Assembly: GCF_029360585.1 (NCBI RefSeq)
Contig: NZ_JAQZSJ010000008.1
Coordinates: 141,417-205,416 of the forward strand
Source: Cohnella caldifontis
Lineage (GTDB): Bacteria > Bacillota > Bacilli > Paenibacillales > Paenibacillaceae
Length of the DNA stretch: 64,000 nt
Reading direction: 5' to 3'
Below are positions 1 through 8,022 of the stretch, piece by piece. The notes under the pieces are model-generated. The model saw only the letters and a program-made list of their open reading frames with translations, ran no database searches and was not told the origin of the DNA. Both the position numbers and the translations under genes were made by a program. Every line of letters begins with the position of its first letter. The first letter of the stretch is position 1.

Positions 1-243
1 TCTCCCGTAGAGAAATTCATGGCGAACGCGGATGACGGGAAACACTTGGTGAGGGAAGCCCGGACTCAGTGGGTCAAGGAGATGTACCGCAAAAACCATC
101 CGGTCGAAATGGAAGAACTGCTCGGAGCGAAATTCCTCGATCTGTTCGTCGACATCGACGTGGACAAAGATTTCGGAATGTCCGTATTCGTCTTTGACCA
201 GGACTTGCAGCGCAAGTTCGGCAGCGGCAACGATGAATCATAG
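1..243 (+). CDS. DUF2294 (MpsC-type) domain protein, 5' partial
   Basis: Frame 1 is open from the first base of the window, so the start lies upstream; 80 codons and a TAG stop are visible. The readable part begins SPVEKFMANADDGK and contains KEMYRKNHPVEMEELLG followed by FVDIDVDKDFGMSVFVFD. I recognise this layout (helical part, a Val/Asp-rich strand, then VFVFD near the end) as the DUF2294 / Na+-translocating MpsC family of small soluble proteins. These often sit beside formate dehydrogenase or inorganic-carbon transport genes, and here a formate-dehydrogenase-like gene follows 146 bp downstream on the same strand. The biochemical role is not established. The family assignment is from memory of the pattern and is moderately secure. 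Confidence 0.6.
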   Translation, partial: SPVEKFMANADDGKHLVREARTQWVKEMYRKNHPVEMEELLGAKFLDLFVDIDVDKDFGMSVFVFDQDLQRKFGSGNDES

Positions 244-388
244 AGCCAGTCAGGATTGGATACCCCGCAGCGCACCTGCAAGGGACTAACCGCCAGGCAT
301 GATTTCTTCTCCCGAAGAGTTCATCGTCTCGCGGTTTTTTTGGCATTCGATATCGGATGGTTTATCGATGGGAGGAAGCAGAGACACA

Positions 389-2743
389 ATGGGAGCGACG
401 AAACATTCCGGCCCGATCAAGCTGCCCGGACGGCCGGATCCGAAGCTGTGGGTCAGCAAAATTCCGTTCGGCTTGGGCAAGGTCAAGCCGAAGCATATCC
501 GCGATACGATCAAGGTCGCCTGGAAAAACCGGGACAGCCTGCCGTATGCCTACCGGATTCTCACCCAGGGGGTCTGCGACGGCTGCGCGCTGGGCGTGGC
601 CGGGCTGCGGGACCGGACGCTGGACGGGCCGCACCTGTGCACGACGAGATTGAACGTTCTCCGGCTGAACACGATGCCGGCGATCAAGCCCGATATCCTG
701 CATGCCGACATCGACGAGTTGCGCAAGCGGAACAGCACGGAACTGCGGGATCTCGGGCGCATTCCGTATCCGCTCGTCCGCGCCAAGGGGGAGCGGTCGT
801 TCCGCCGGGCAAGCTGGGAGGAAGCGCTGGACCGCATCGCGGCGAAAATCCGCGGGATCGACCCGAAGCAGCTGGCCTTTTATTTGACGGCGCGGGGCAT
901 CACCAACGAATCCTACTACGCCGCGGCCAAGGCGGCCCGATTCATCGGCACGAACAACATCGACAACGCCTCGCGGATCTGCCATTCCCCGTCCAAGACG
1001 GCGCTGAAGCGGTCTCTGGGCATCGGGGCTTCCAGCTGCAATTACAAGGACTGGATCGGCACGGACGTGCTGGTGTTCTGGGGCAGCGTGGCCGCGAACA
1101 ACCAGCCGGTGTCGACCAAATACATGTACGCCGCCAAACGCGAAGGAACGAAGATCATCGTCATCAACCCGTACCGCGAACCGGCCATGGAAGGGTATTG
1201 GATTCCGTCGATCCCCGAATCCGCGTTGTTCGGCACCAAGCTGGCGGACGATTTCTATCAGGTGAACATCGGCGGCGATATCGCGTTCATGAACGGGGTT
1301 ATGAAAACGTGGTTCGAAATGGAGGAGGTGTCACCAGGTTCGGCGATCGACCATGCCTTCGTCCGCGAGCACGCGAACGGCTTCAAGGAGCTGAAGGCTT
1401 TCGTCACGCGGCTCGACTGGGAGGCGCTCGAGCATTCCTCGGGCCTCAGCCGGGAACGGATGCGGGAGTTCGCGGAGCTGCTAGCCCGTTCCCGCTCCGG
1501 CGTGTTCGTCTGGAGCATGGGGCTGACGCAGCATCGGTTCGGGACGGACAACATTTCGCAGGTGGCGAACCTGGCGCTGCTGCGGGGTTTTATCGGCCGG
1601 GAGCATTGCGGCGTCATGCCGATCCGCGGCCATAGCGGCGTCCAGGGCTCCGGGGAGATGGGGGCGGATCCGTTCAGCCTGCCGGGCGGGGAATTCGCGG
1701 AGAAGGACATCGCCCGGATCGAACGGCTGTGGGGCTTCGAGCTTCCGAAATGGCAGGGGGACATCGTCGGCGTATCGCTGGAAAATGCCTTGCTGCCGGA
1801 CGATCATGAGCGCAAGCTGAAGGTGTTCTATACGTCGGGAGGCAATTTCCTCGAGACGATGCCGGATCCGGATTTCGTGCGGAGCTGCCTGGAAAACGTG
1901 GAGGTCCGCGTGCACCAGGACATCGTGCTCAACACCTCAACGCTGGCGGACGCGAGGGATGAGGTGTGGGTGCTGCCCGCCATGACGCGGTACGAGCAAC
2001 CTGGCGGCGGCACGTCCACTTCGACGGAGCGGATGGTTTATTTCTCGCCGGAAATCAAAGGACCGCGCATCGCGGAGGCTCGCCCGGAATGGGCGATTTA
2101 CGGAGAACTGGCGGCCAGGGTGAAGCCGGAGGGCAGCGAAGCGGTCCGGTTCCGGGACGCCGCGGCGATCCGGGCGGAGATTGCGCGCGCGGCGCCGAAT
2201 TACGACGGCATTCAGCATCTGAAGCAGCAAGGGGACGTGTTCCAATGGGGAGGCGCCTGGCTCTGCGAAGGCGGGGTGTGCCCGACGCCCGACGGCCGGG
2301 GACGGCTGCTGCCGATCGAGCTGCCGGAGCTGCGCAAGCCGGAGGGGCATTTCTATGCCACGACCCGGCGGGGCAAGCAATTCAATTCCATGGTGTACGG
2401 AGAGACCGATCCCTTTAACGGGGCTGGCCGCTTCGACGTCCTGATCAGTCCGGAGGACGCGGCCGCGCTCGGTTTGCGGGACGGGGACGCGGTCGTCGCG
2501 TACAACCGGCACGGCGTGTTCCATGGCCGGGCCAAACGGGAAGCGGTCGCGCCCGGCAATATCGAGCTTTATTGGCCGGAGGGCAACATGCTGTTCCCGA
2601 AAGGGGTCTACGAGTCCCATGCGGGGATCCCGGAATACAACGCGGCGGTCATCGTGGAGAAGGCGGAGACTTACCACGCTCTGAAGGACACGCGCTACGT
2701 AGAGCGCCGAGTCGAGGAGCTGGAAGTTGACCTGCCCGGGTGA
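389..2743 (+). CDS. FdhF/YdeP-family molybdopterin oxidoreductase (formate-dehydrogenase-like)
   Basis: Predicted 784-residue Mo/W-bis-MGD enzyme of the FdhF/YdeP group. The N-terminus (GPIKLPGRPDPKLWVSKIPF, then VCDGCALGV) is typical of the Bacillales members. It has only the short CxxC-type Cys pair, not a long ferredoxin-like extension. The metal-ligand region reads DNASRICHSPS, with Cys where FdhF of E. coli has selenocysteine. The C-terminal dinucleotide-binding domain (around residues 660-780) contains RRGKQFNSMV and DVLISPEDAAALGLRDGD. The frame is open further upstream (from 299), but ATG 389 follows a GGAGG at 371-375 and gives the usual family N-terminus. fdhD follows after 39 bp, so formate or a related small substrate is likely; the exact substrate is not shown. 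Confidence 0.88.
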   Translation: MGATKHSGPIKLPGRPDPKLWVSKIPFGLGKVKPKHIRDTIKVAWKNRDSLPYAYRILTQGVCDGCALGVAGLRDRTLDGPHLCTTRLNVLRLNTMPAIKPDILHADIDELRKRNSTELRDLGRIPYPLVRAKGERSFRRASWEEALDRIAAKIRGIDPKQLAFYLTARGITNESYYAAAKAARFIGTNNIDNASRICHSPSKTALKRSLGIGASSCNYKDWIGTDVLVFWGSVAANNQPVSTKYMYAAKREGTKIIVINPYREPAMEGYWIPSIPESALFGTKLADDFYQVNIGGDIAFMNGVMKTWFEMEEVSPGSAIDHAFVREHANGFKELKAFVTRLDWEALEHSSGLSRERMREFAELLARSRSGVFVWSMGLTQHRFGTDNISQVANLALLRGFIGREHCGVMPIRGHSGVQGSGEMGADPFSLPGGEFAEKDIARIERLWGFELPKWQGDIVGVSLENALLPDDHERKLKVFYTSGGNFLETMPDPDFVRSCLENVEVRVHQDIVLNTSTLADARDEVWVLPAMTRYEQPGGGTSTSTERMVYFSPEIKGPRIAEARPEWAIYGELAARVKPEGSEAVRFRDAAAIRAEIARAAPNYDGIQHLKQQGDVFQWGGAWLCEGGVCPTPDGRGRLLPIELPELRKPEGHFYATTRRGKQFNSMVYGETDPFNGAGRFDVLISPEDAAALGLRDGDAVVAYNRHGVFHGRAKREAVAPGNIELYWPEGNMLFPKGVYESHAGIPEYNAAVIVEKAETYHALKDTRYVERRVEELEVDLPG

Positions 2744-2782
2744 CGGGGATGGATTCACACAATGGAGAGGGGGGAACGGCCG

Positions 2783-3562
2783 ATGAGCACGACATGGCGC
2801 ACGATCCGGATCGCCGGCGCGGAGCGCGTGGAGAAGGAGGATGAAATCGCGGCGGAGTACCCGCTCACGATTCGGCTGGACGGGGAAGAATTCGCCACGC
2901 TGGTGTGCTCTCCGTCCGACTTGACGGATCTCGTCGTCGGATTCCTCGCCTCCGAAGGCGTGATCCGCAGGATGGAGGACATCAAGGCGTTGTCGATCGA
3001 CGAGGAAAGAGGCTTCGCTTATGCGGAGCTGGTGCGTCCGCAGTCGACGGGCAAAGATTTCTATTCGAAACGGCTGATCGGCTCCTGCTGCGGCAAGAGC
3101 CGGCAATTTTACTTCCACAACGACGCGAGGACGGCGAAGACGGTGACGGGCGGCATCCGCCTGCCGGCGGACCGCTGCTTCGCCTTCATGGAGCAGCTGC
3201 AGGCGGGCTCGGCGGAATTCCGCTCCACGGGCGGCGTGCATAATGCCGCGCTGTGCGACGAGTCCGGGCTCGTGGAGGCGCGGACGGACATCGGGCGGCA
3301 TAACGCGCTCGACAAGCTGTTCGGGCATTGCATCCGCAACCGCGTCGACGCGAAACGCCGCGTTATCGCCTTCAGCGGCCGGCTGTCCTCCGAGGTCGTG
3401 CTGAAGGCGGCCAAAATCGGCTGCCCGATCCTGCTCTCCAAGTCGGCGCCGACCGATCTGGCACTTCAGCTGGCGGAGGATTTGGGACTCACCTGCGCCG
3501 GATTTATCCGCGGGGACGCCATGAACGTGTACACGCATTCCCAGCGGATTTTGACGGAATAG
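2783..3562 (+). CDS. fdhD: formate dehydrogenase accessory sulfurtransferase FdhD
   Basis: 259 residues. FdhD passes sulfur from IscS to the molybdenum cofactor before it is inserted into formate dehydrogenase. The diagnostic twin cysteine motif GSCCGKS is at about residues 98-104, and the C-terminal half contains FRSTGGVHNAALCD and DIGRHNALDKLFG, both hallmark FdhD segments. ATG 2783 is chosen over an in-frame ATG at 2762 because the ribosome site GGAGAGGGGGG (2764-2774) lies at the right distance from 2783 and inside the longer version. It is co-directional with and close behind the molybdoenzyme, which is its expected client. It ends 6 bp from the convergent aldose epimerase gene, with no room for a separate terminator. 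Confidence 0.95.
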   Translation: MSTTWRTIRIAGAERVEKEDEIAAEYPLTIRLDGEEFATLVCSPSDLTDLVVGFLASEGVIRRMEDIKALSIDEERGFAYAELVRPQSTGKDFYSKRLIGSCCGKSRQFYFHNDARTAKTVTGGIRLPADRCFAFMEQLQAGSAEFRSTGGVHNAALCDESGLVEARTDIGRHNALDKLFGHCIRNRVDAKRRVIAFSGRLSSEVVLKAAKIGCPILLSKSAPTDLALQLAEDLGLTCAGFIRGDAMNVYTHSQRILTE

Positions 3563-3568
3563 CCAGGC

Positions 3569-4447
3569 TCAGGCTTCTTCGCAGGCGATCCGGAGCTCGG
3601 CACGGAAGGTCTCCCCAGGTTGGACCTGGAGGAGGCCTTTTTTGTCGTTCAGCGCTTCGTTCAGCGCCGTCCAAGGCTCCACGCAGACGAACGGCTTGCC
3701 TTCCACCGACCAAAGCACGACGTAGCGGAACTCCTCGCCGTACGTCATTTTTACCATCGCCTCGGTCGACAGCGGGAACGCGATTTCGGGCCGGGCCGCG
3801 TCCAGCAGAGCCGCGGATTCCTTCATCCCGGTCAAATCGAGCGTGCCCTCGAAAGGTTTGACGGCGCCGTCGTTATAGTCGAGATAACGCTGCGCGTCCG
3901 TGACGTACGGCAGGTTCTTGCCTTCCGTCGCGAAGTAGGGGTGGAAGCCGGCGACCATCGGCATGGGGCGGTCGGACAAGTTCCGATACTCCTGTTCGAT
4001 CGTCAGCGCTCCTTCGCGGAGGCGGTAAGTGAACCGAAGCTCGAACTCGAACGGATAGGAGGCCAGCGTGTCGGGGGTGCTGCGCAGCGTCAATTGGACC
4101 CAGGCGGAGCCGTCCGCGCCCGTTGCGGCTTCGGTCCAGGGGCGGTTGCGCGCGACGCCGTGGTTTTTCATTTTATAGGTCCGGCCTTCCCATTCGTATT
4201 CGCCGCCGCGGAGCTGCCCGCAGATGGGAAACAGCACGGGGATTCCGCCGCGGATGTTGGCTTCGGGGTCGTAAAACGTGTCCGGATCGAGATACAGAAG
4301 CTGCCGACCGCCGAGTTCGGCACCGATGACGATGCCGCCTCTCTCCGGACAGATGCGAACCCGGGAGTTCGTCGCATGGTCGATCAAGTCGATCAGGGGA
4401 TACTGATCCGTGACGCGGGAAATTTCGTACGGGTTCAACACGTTCAA
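3569..4447 (-). CDS. aldose 1-epimerase family protein
   Basis: About 292 residues, cytoplasmic, galactose-mutarotase-like beta-sandwich family. Visible landmarks are GGIVIGAELGGRQLLYLDPDTF, the FPICGQL stretch, NHGVARNRPW with the catalytic-region His, VAGFHPYF with the second conserved His, and a C-terminal VCVEPWTALNEALN carrying the conserved Glu. It should interconvert alpha and beta anomers of a hexose or hexose-6-phosphate; the substrate is unknown. The frame extends to ATG 4465, but an AGGAGG (about 4453-4458 on this strand) lies inside that extension and sits 8 nt from TTG 4447, so I place the start at TTG. A TATAAT at 4493-4498 (minus strand) is a plausible -10, divergent from the TetR promoter. 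Confidence 0.85.
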   Translation of the reverse strand: MNVLNPYEISRVTDQYPLIDLIDHATNSRVRICPERGGIVIGAELGGRQLLYLDPDTFYDPEANIRGGIPVLFPICGQLRGGEYEWEGRTYKMKNHGVARNRPWTEAATGADGSAWVQLTLRSTPDTLASYPFEFELRFTYRLREGALTIEQEYRNLSDRPMPMVAGFHPYFATEGKNLPYVTDAQRYLDYNDGAVKPFEGTLDLTGMKESAALLDAARPEIAFPLSTEAMVKMTYGEEFRYVVLWSVEGKPFVCVEPWTALNEALNDKKGLLQVQPGETFRAELRIACEEA

Positions 4448-4520
4448 AGCGGATTCCTCCTGCATTTAAGGGTCTTTATGTAGCTTTTCCTCATTATAGC
4501 AACCTGCGGCGAAAAAGCCA

Positions 4521-4572
4521 TTTACAGCGACACACGTGTCGCTTATAATAACGACATCAGTGTCGTTATTAT
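4521..4572 (+). promoter_or_regulatory. SigA-type promoter carrying two dyad operators, upstream of the TetR/MFS pair
   Basis: TTTACA (4521-4526), a 17-bp spacer, then TATAAT (4544-4549). The spacer holds an inverted repeat, AGCGACAC and GTGTCGCT with 2 bp between (4526-4543). A second, longer dyad starts inside the -10: ATAATAACGACA (4545-4556) and its exact complement at 4561-4572, with a 4-bp centre. Both dyads share the core CGACA..TGTCG. A repressor bound here would block RNA polymerase directly, so autoregulation by the TetR protein encoded just downstream is inferred. Confidence 0.8.
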
Positions 4573-4606
4573 TTTTTTGATTTACGGCTGAATGGAGGGT
4601 GCCTTG

Positions 4607-5236
4607 ATGTCTCCCAAGGTGGCGGACGAACATAAGGAAGCGAGAAGGAAGCAGATTCTGGCGGCGGCGGTTCGGGTGTTCACGCGGCTGGGCTACCAGG
4701 CTGCGACGATGAAGGACGTCGTGGAGGAAAGCGGGATGAGCCGCGGCGGCGTGTATCTGTATTACGGGAGCACGGAGCGAATGATGCTGGACTTGATCGG
4801 CGAGACGGACGAAGAGGTTGCCGGCATGCCGAAGCTGGCGCGTCCGGATCGGCCCGTATGGGAGACGATCGAGCAGCTGATGCGCCATTTGGCGGGGGGA
4901 GTAACGAAGGGTGCCGCGGGCATGGCTCCGGTCTTTTACGAATTTTTCATTACGGCCTGGAGGAAGCGAACCTACGAAACGTTGATGGAAAGCAGATACG
5001 ACCAGAACGTCTCGGCGGTCGTCCGTCTCTTGGAGGAGGGCGCGAGACGGGGGGAATTTCAACCGCGGGTTTCTTTGGAGACGATTGCCCGGATGCTTTT
5101 CTCGTTTCACGACGGCATGCAGATCCACGCCATCCAGTTCGGCGACCGGCGGACGGATACCCGGGGGCAGACCGAAGGCATGCTCGCAGCGCTCAGGCAT
5201 TTGCTCGGGGTTCAAGACAAGGAGGAGCAGCCATGA
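4607..5236 (+). CDS. TetR/AcrR family transcriptional regulator
   Basis: 209 residues. The N-terminal helix-turn-helix is clear: RRKQILAAAVRVFTRLGYQ, then MKDVVEESGMSRGGVYLYYG, the classic TetR recognition helix with YLYYG. The C-terminal ligand domain is divergent and no inducer can be named. ATG 4607 is used because GGAGGG (4594-4599) precedes it, while the in-frame ATG at 4592 overlaps that site. The stop overlaps the start of the MFS gene by 4 nt (ATGA), so the two are translationally coupled. The promoter upstream contains two dyads sharing a CGACA/TGTCG core, very likely its own operators. Together this is a drug- or metabolite-responsive efflux switch. Confidence 0.92.
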   Translation: MSPKVADEHKEARRKQILAAAVRVFTRLGYQAATMKDVVEESGMSRGGVYLYYGSTERMMLDLIGETDEEVAGMPKLARPDRPVWETIEQLMRHLAGGVTKGAAGMAPVFYEFFITAWRKRTYETLMESRYDQNVSAVVRLLEEGARRGEFQPRVSLETIARMLFSFHDGMQIHAIQFGDRRTDTRGQTEGMLAALRHLLGVQDKEEQP

Positions 5237-6498
5237 AAAGCGTCTTTGGCAACCGTACTTTCGTGGGGCTGTTTCTGGCTACGATCGCGTCCCAACTGGG
5301 GACGATCGTCGGCAATACGGCTTTCGCCTTCTATCTGTTGGATCGGTATGCCGCCCAGCCGGGTTACGCTTCCTTGGCGGAATTGATGTATTCGCTGCCG
5401 ACCTTGCTCGTATTCTGGGTCGTCGGCGTGGCCGCGGACCGGTTCGACCGGCGGCGCATCGCGGAGTATTCCGCCTGGATCCGCGTCGGATTGACCGTTC
5501 TGCTGCTGCTAGCGTTGAACGGAGGATGGCTCCCGGCCGCCTTCGCGGTTTTGTTCCTGCGCAGCGCGGTATCGAAGTTCTATGCGCCGGCGGAGACGGC
5601 CCTGCTGCAGGGGATCCTGGCTCCCGAGCAATACGTCGCGGCATCGGGCTTGAACCAGACCGTCATGGGCGTGTTCATGATGTTCGGCGTCTCCCTCGGC
5701 GCGTTGATGTACCATGGATTCGGCATCTCCGGCGCCGTCGCGCTCGACGGGATCTGCTTAATCGCGGTGGCGCTGCTCGTTCGGTCTTGCCCGATTCCGG
5801 CGGGTATCGCGCTGCCGAACGGCCGCGCCTCCTGGCGGTCCATCCGGTGGACGTCCATGGCGGGCGAGTTCGCGGAAGGGCTGCGGTATATCCGGGGATT
5901 CCGCTTGTTGACGGCGCTGCTCGGCGGGTTCTTGCTGTTCGGGCTGCTGAACGGCGGATTCGCCGTGCTGCCGCTGTACACGATGAAATACAAGCTGGCG
6001 CCGGACCGCTATGCGTTCTTTTCCTCGATGTTCGCCGTTTTTCTAGGGATAGGATTCTTGATCGGAAGCATGATCGGCCCCGCGCTCGTGAATCGGTTCC
6101 AGCCTTATCGGGTCATCATCGCATCCCTGCTGGGGACCGGTCTGGCAAGCGTGGCTTTGATCGAGGAAGATCAACCTTGGGTGTACCTGTCCGTCGTGCT
6201 GGTCATCGGGGCTTTGCTGGCCCCGCTCAACATCGCGATCGGCGGCTGGCTCCCCGCCTTGGTGGACGCCCGCCAGATGGGCCGGGTCAGCGCCTGGAAC
6301 GATCCGCTGCTCATGCTCGGCCAGTCCGTCGCGCTCGGCCTGATCGCCATGTTGTACCCAGGCGCCTTGTCGCTGGAGGCGATCTACGTCTCGATTTCGG
6401 TCATTCTGGCGGCGGCGTTCGCGTTCTATCTGTTCACGCTGCCGCGTTATCAGCGCAGGCACGCCGCCGCTCTGGGGCGGCAGGAGACGGCCACGTAG
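5233..6498 (+). CDS. MFS transporter (DHA-type efflux protein)
   Basis: 421 residues with about 12 hydrophobic segments. After TM2 comes VVGVAADRFDRRRIAEYS, the MFS signature loop between TM2 and TM3 (usually GxxxDRxxRR). Family members of this size usually export drugs or small metabolites by proton antiport; the substrate is unknown. It starts within the TetR stop codon (ATGA overlap), with GGAGG 8 nt upstream inside the regulator gene. Expression should follow the dyad-controlled promoter at 4521-4572. No convincing hairpin terminator follows; instead a hairpin repeat array begins about 5 bp after the stop. Confidence 0.9.
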   Translation: MKSVFGNRTFVGLFLATIASQLGTIVGNTAFAFYLLDRYAAQPGYASLAELMYSLPTLLVFWVVGVAADRFDRRRIAEYSAWIRVGLTVLLLLALNGGWLPAAFAVLFLRSAVSKFYAPAETALLQGILAPEQYVAASGLNQTVMGVFMMFGVSLGALMYHGFGISGAVALDGICLIAVALLVRSCPIPAGIALPNGRASWRSIRWTSMAGEFAEGLRYIRGFRLLTALLGGFLLFGLLNGGFAVLPLYTMKYKLAPDRYAFFSSMFAVFLGIGFLIGSMIGPALVNRFQPYRVIIASLLGTGLASVALIEEDQPWVYLSVVLVIGALLAPLNIAIGGWLPALVDARQMGRVSAWNDPLLMLGQSVALGLIAMLYPGALSLEAIYVSISVILAAAFAFYLFTLPRYQRRHAAALGRQETAT

Positions 6499-6502
6499 GG
6501 CG

Positions 6503-6682
6503 GTTAAGAAAGAAAGTTTCTTAACTCACCCACGCGCCCAGCGGAAGTAATGGAGATAAAGAAGAAAGTTTCTTAACTCAGCGGAAAACCCGTATTTATG
6601 CATGAGTTAAGTAAGGTTGTTTCTTAACTCGACCACAAACCCGGCGATAACGGTGGAATTGAGGAAGAAAGTTTCTTATCTC
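6503..6682. repeat. four copies of a hairpin-forming 17-bp element at about 52-bp spacing
   Basis: AGAAAGTTTCTTAACTC occurs at 6511-6527 and 6563-6579, in altered form ending TTGTTTCTTAACTC at 6617-6630, and as AGAAAGTTTCTTATCTC at 6666-6682. Copy starts are 51-52 bp apart, while the sequence between copies differs. Copies 1 and 3 are parts of perfect hairpins: GTTAAGAAA/TTTCTTAAC around 5 nt (6503-6525) and GAGTTAAG/CTTAACTC (6604-6630). Together with the 12-bp array that follows, this fills the gene-free stretch 6499-7014. Function unknown. Confidence 0.75.
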
Positions 6683-6772
6683 AACAAATAAAACGGCGAG
6701 CTAGCCCATGTATCGCGTAAGACCGTCGGAATTTTACGGGGAACGCGACTTGCGGATGCGGATGGGTGCGGG

Positions 6773-6940
6773 CAGACGGGGAAACAGACGGAGAAGCAGA
6801 CGGAAAAACAGACGGAGAAGCAGACGGAGAAGCAGACGGAGAAGCAGACGGAGAAACAGAAGGATAAACAGACGGGGAAGCAGATGTCGAAACAGACATC
6901 GAAACAGATGGAGAAACAGGTGGAGAAAGAGAAGGAGAAA
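6773..6940. repeat. 12-bp purine-rich tandem repeat, 14 units
   Basis: Fourteen consecutive 12-bp units of CAGACGGAGAAG and variants start at 6773, 6785, 6797 and so on without a register slip. The later units (from about 6857) diverge progressively. The plus strand is almost pure purine plus C. Frames stay open in both directions because the unit is a multiple of three, but the products are monotonous Arg/Ser or Ser/Pro strings without ribosome sites, so I treat the array as non-coding. Confidence 0.8.
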
Positions 6941-6945
6941 GAAGA

Positions 6946-6987
6946 AAGCGGCTCCTGCCGGTTCTAGCCGAACCGAAGGAGCCGCTT
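6946..6987 (-). terminator. Rho-independent terminator of the GH4/kinase operon
   Basis: AAGCGGCTCCT (6946-6956) pairs with AGGAGCCGCTT (6977-6987). On the minus strand it is followed by a pyrimidine/T-rich run (TTCTTTCTCC). It lies 28 bp beyond the stop of the leftward sugar kinase gene. Confidence 0.8.
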
Positions 6988-7014
6988 CTTTGCGTTACCC
7001 TGAATCGCGACGCT

Positions 7015-8022
7015 TCACATCCGCGCTTTCACGTTCTCGATCACTTTCCGGCGCGTCTCCGCGTCAACTGGCTGTCCGCCTGCCAGCTCCAGCGCCCAGA
7101 GGACCGCGCCCGTGGCGGGCGGTACGTCCAGCAGGATGTACCGGCACCGGCGGTCCGTCAGGCTGACGAAGTGCTGCCGGAACAACTCGAACATCAGCGG
7201 GCTTTCCGCCTTCACCCAGACCGATCCGGCCAGGATGACGTCCACTTCCTCCACGCCGTCGAAATCCAGGTTCTCCAAACAGCCGACCGCGGAGCAAGCG
7301 AGCTGCCGTGCCGTGTTGTCCACGATGCCGTGCGCGGCGGCATCGCCCTCGTCGGCCGCCGCGAACAGGATCCGCATCAGCTCGGTATTCGGAAGCGCGC
7401 GCCCCAGCATCCGGCTCACGGCCTGCTCCATGAAGCGCTCTTTCCCGGCAACCCCCAGCAGCCGCATGGCCGGCTCGGCCATCCGGGTTACGGGCCCCAT
7501 GCGGTAGAAGGAATCGTACACCGCGCGCAGCACCTTCCGGGCCAGGAAATAACCGCCGGCTTCGTCGCCGGACAGCTCGCTGCCCAGACCTCCGACCAGA
7601 AGCCGGCGGCCGGAAGGGGAGATGCCGCCCGTCGAGGTCCCCGATCCGTTGATCGAACAAATGCCGAAGCCCCGCTCGCTCCCCGCCTTGATGCCCAGGA
7701 ACGAATCGTTGTCCATAGCGTAGCGGCGGAACCCGATCCGTTCGATCACTTCGTTCAGCCGTTCCTTCTGCGAAGGAAGGTCCGCGCCCGCCAATCCGAA
7801 AGCGCCGGCCGAGACGTCGTCCAACGTCAGGCCGCTCCGCGCGAGCAGCTGCCCGATCTGCTCGTTCATGATCCGATAGGTGCTGTCGTAGGCGTCGCGG
7901 AACTGCTCGTGGCTGCACGTGCCGTCCCGGACGTGATCCACGAAATTTCCCTGGACGTCAAAGAGGAAATAATCGGTCTTGCTGTTGCCGCCGTCTACGC
8001 CAATGACATAAGAGGCGCTCAT
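7015..8022 (-). CDS. BadF/BadG-type sugar kinase (N-acetylhexosamine kinase-like)
   Basis: 335 residues of the BadF/BcrA ATPase (ASKHA) fold. The N-terminal phosphate-binding loop is GVDGGNSKTDYFLFD. The second phosphate loop is around NGSGTSTGG, and GDEAGGYFLARKVLRAVYDS matches the region seen in N-acetylglucosamine and N-acetylmuramate kinases of this family. A cytoplasmic ATP-dependent phosphorylation of an amino sugar or its disaccharide is inferred. The gene overlaps the upstream GH4 gene by 4 nt (ATGA), so the two are coupled: kinase first, then NAD-dependent cleavage of a 6-phospho glycoside is a natural pairing, because GH4 enzymes need a 6-phosphorylated substrate. It differs clearly from the second BadF kinase at 21212. 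Confidence 0.85.
   Translation of the reverse strand: MSASYVIGVDGGNSKTDYFLFDVQGNFVDHVRDGTCSHEQFRDAYDSTYRIMNEQIGQLLARSGLTLDDVSAGAFGLAGADLPSQKERLNEVIERIGFRRYAMDNDSFLGIKAGSERGFGICSINGSGTSTGGISPSGRRLLVGGLGSELSGDEAGGYFLARKVLRAVYDSFYRMGPVTRMAEPAMRLLGVAGKERFMEQAVSRMLGRALPNTELMRILFAAADEGDAAAHGIVDNTARQLACSAVGCLENLDFDGVEEVDVILAGSVWVKAESPLMFELFRQHFVSLTDRRCRYILLDVPPATGAVLWALELAGGQPVDAETRRKVIENVKARM

Noticed and set aside
1937..3538. A 533-codon minus-strand frame across the molybdoenzyme and fdhD genes.
   Set aside because: It spans two well-supported plus-strand genes with conserved motifs and shows typical shadow composition.
6503..6682. CRISPR-like look: 17-bp repeats with about 34-bp unique spacers.
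   Set aside because: Repeats are too short and too variable, only four copies, some copies pair with neighbouring spacer sequence, and no cas genes are present.
6681..7166. Frames on both strands over the 12-bp repeat (Arg/Ser or Ser/Pro strings).
   Set aside because: They are open only because the unit is a multiple of three; no ribosome site, and the plus-strand one runs into the antisense of the kinase gene.
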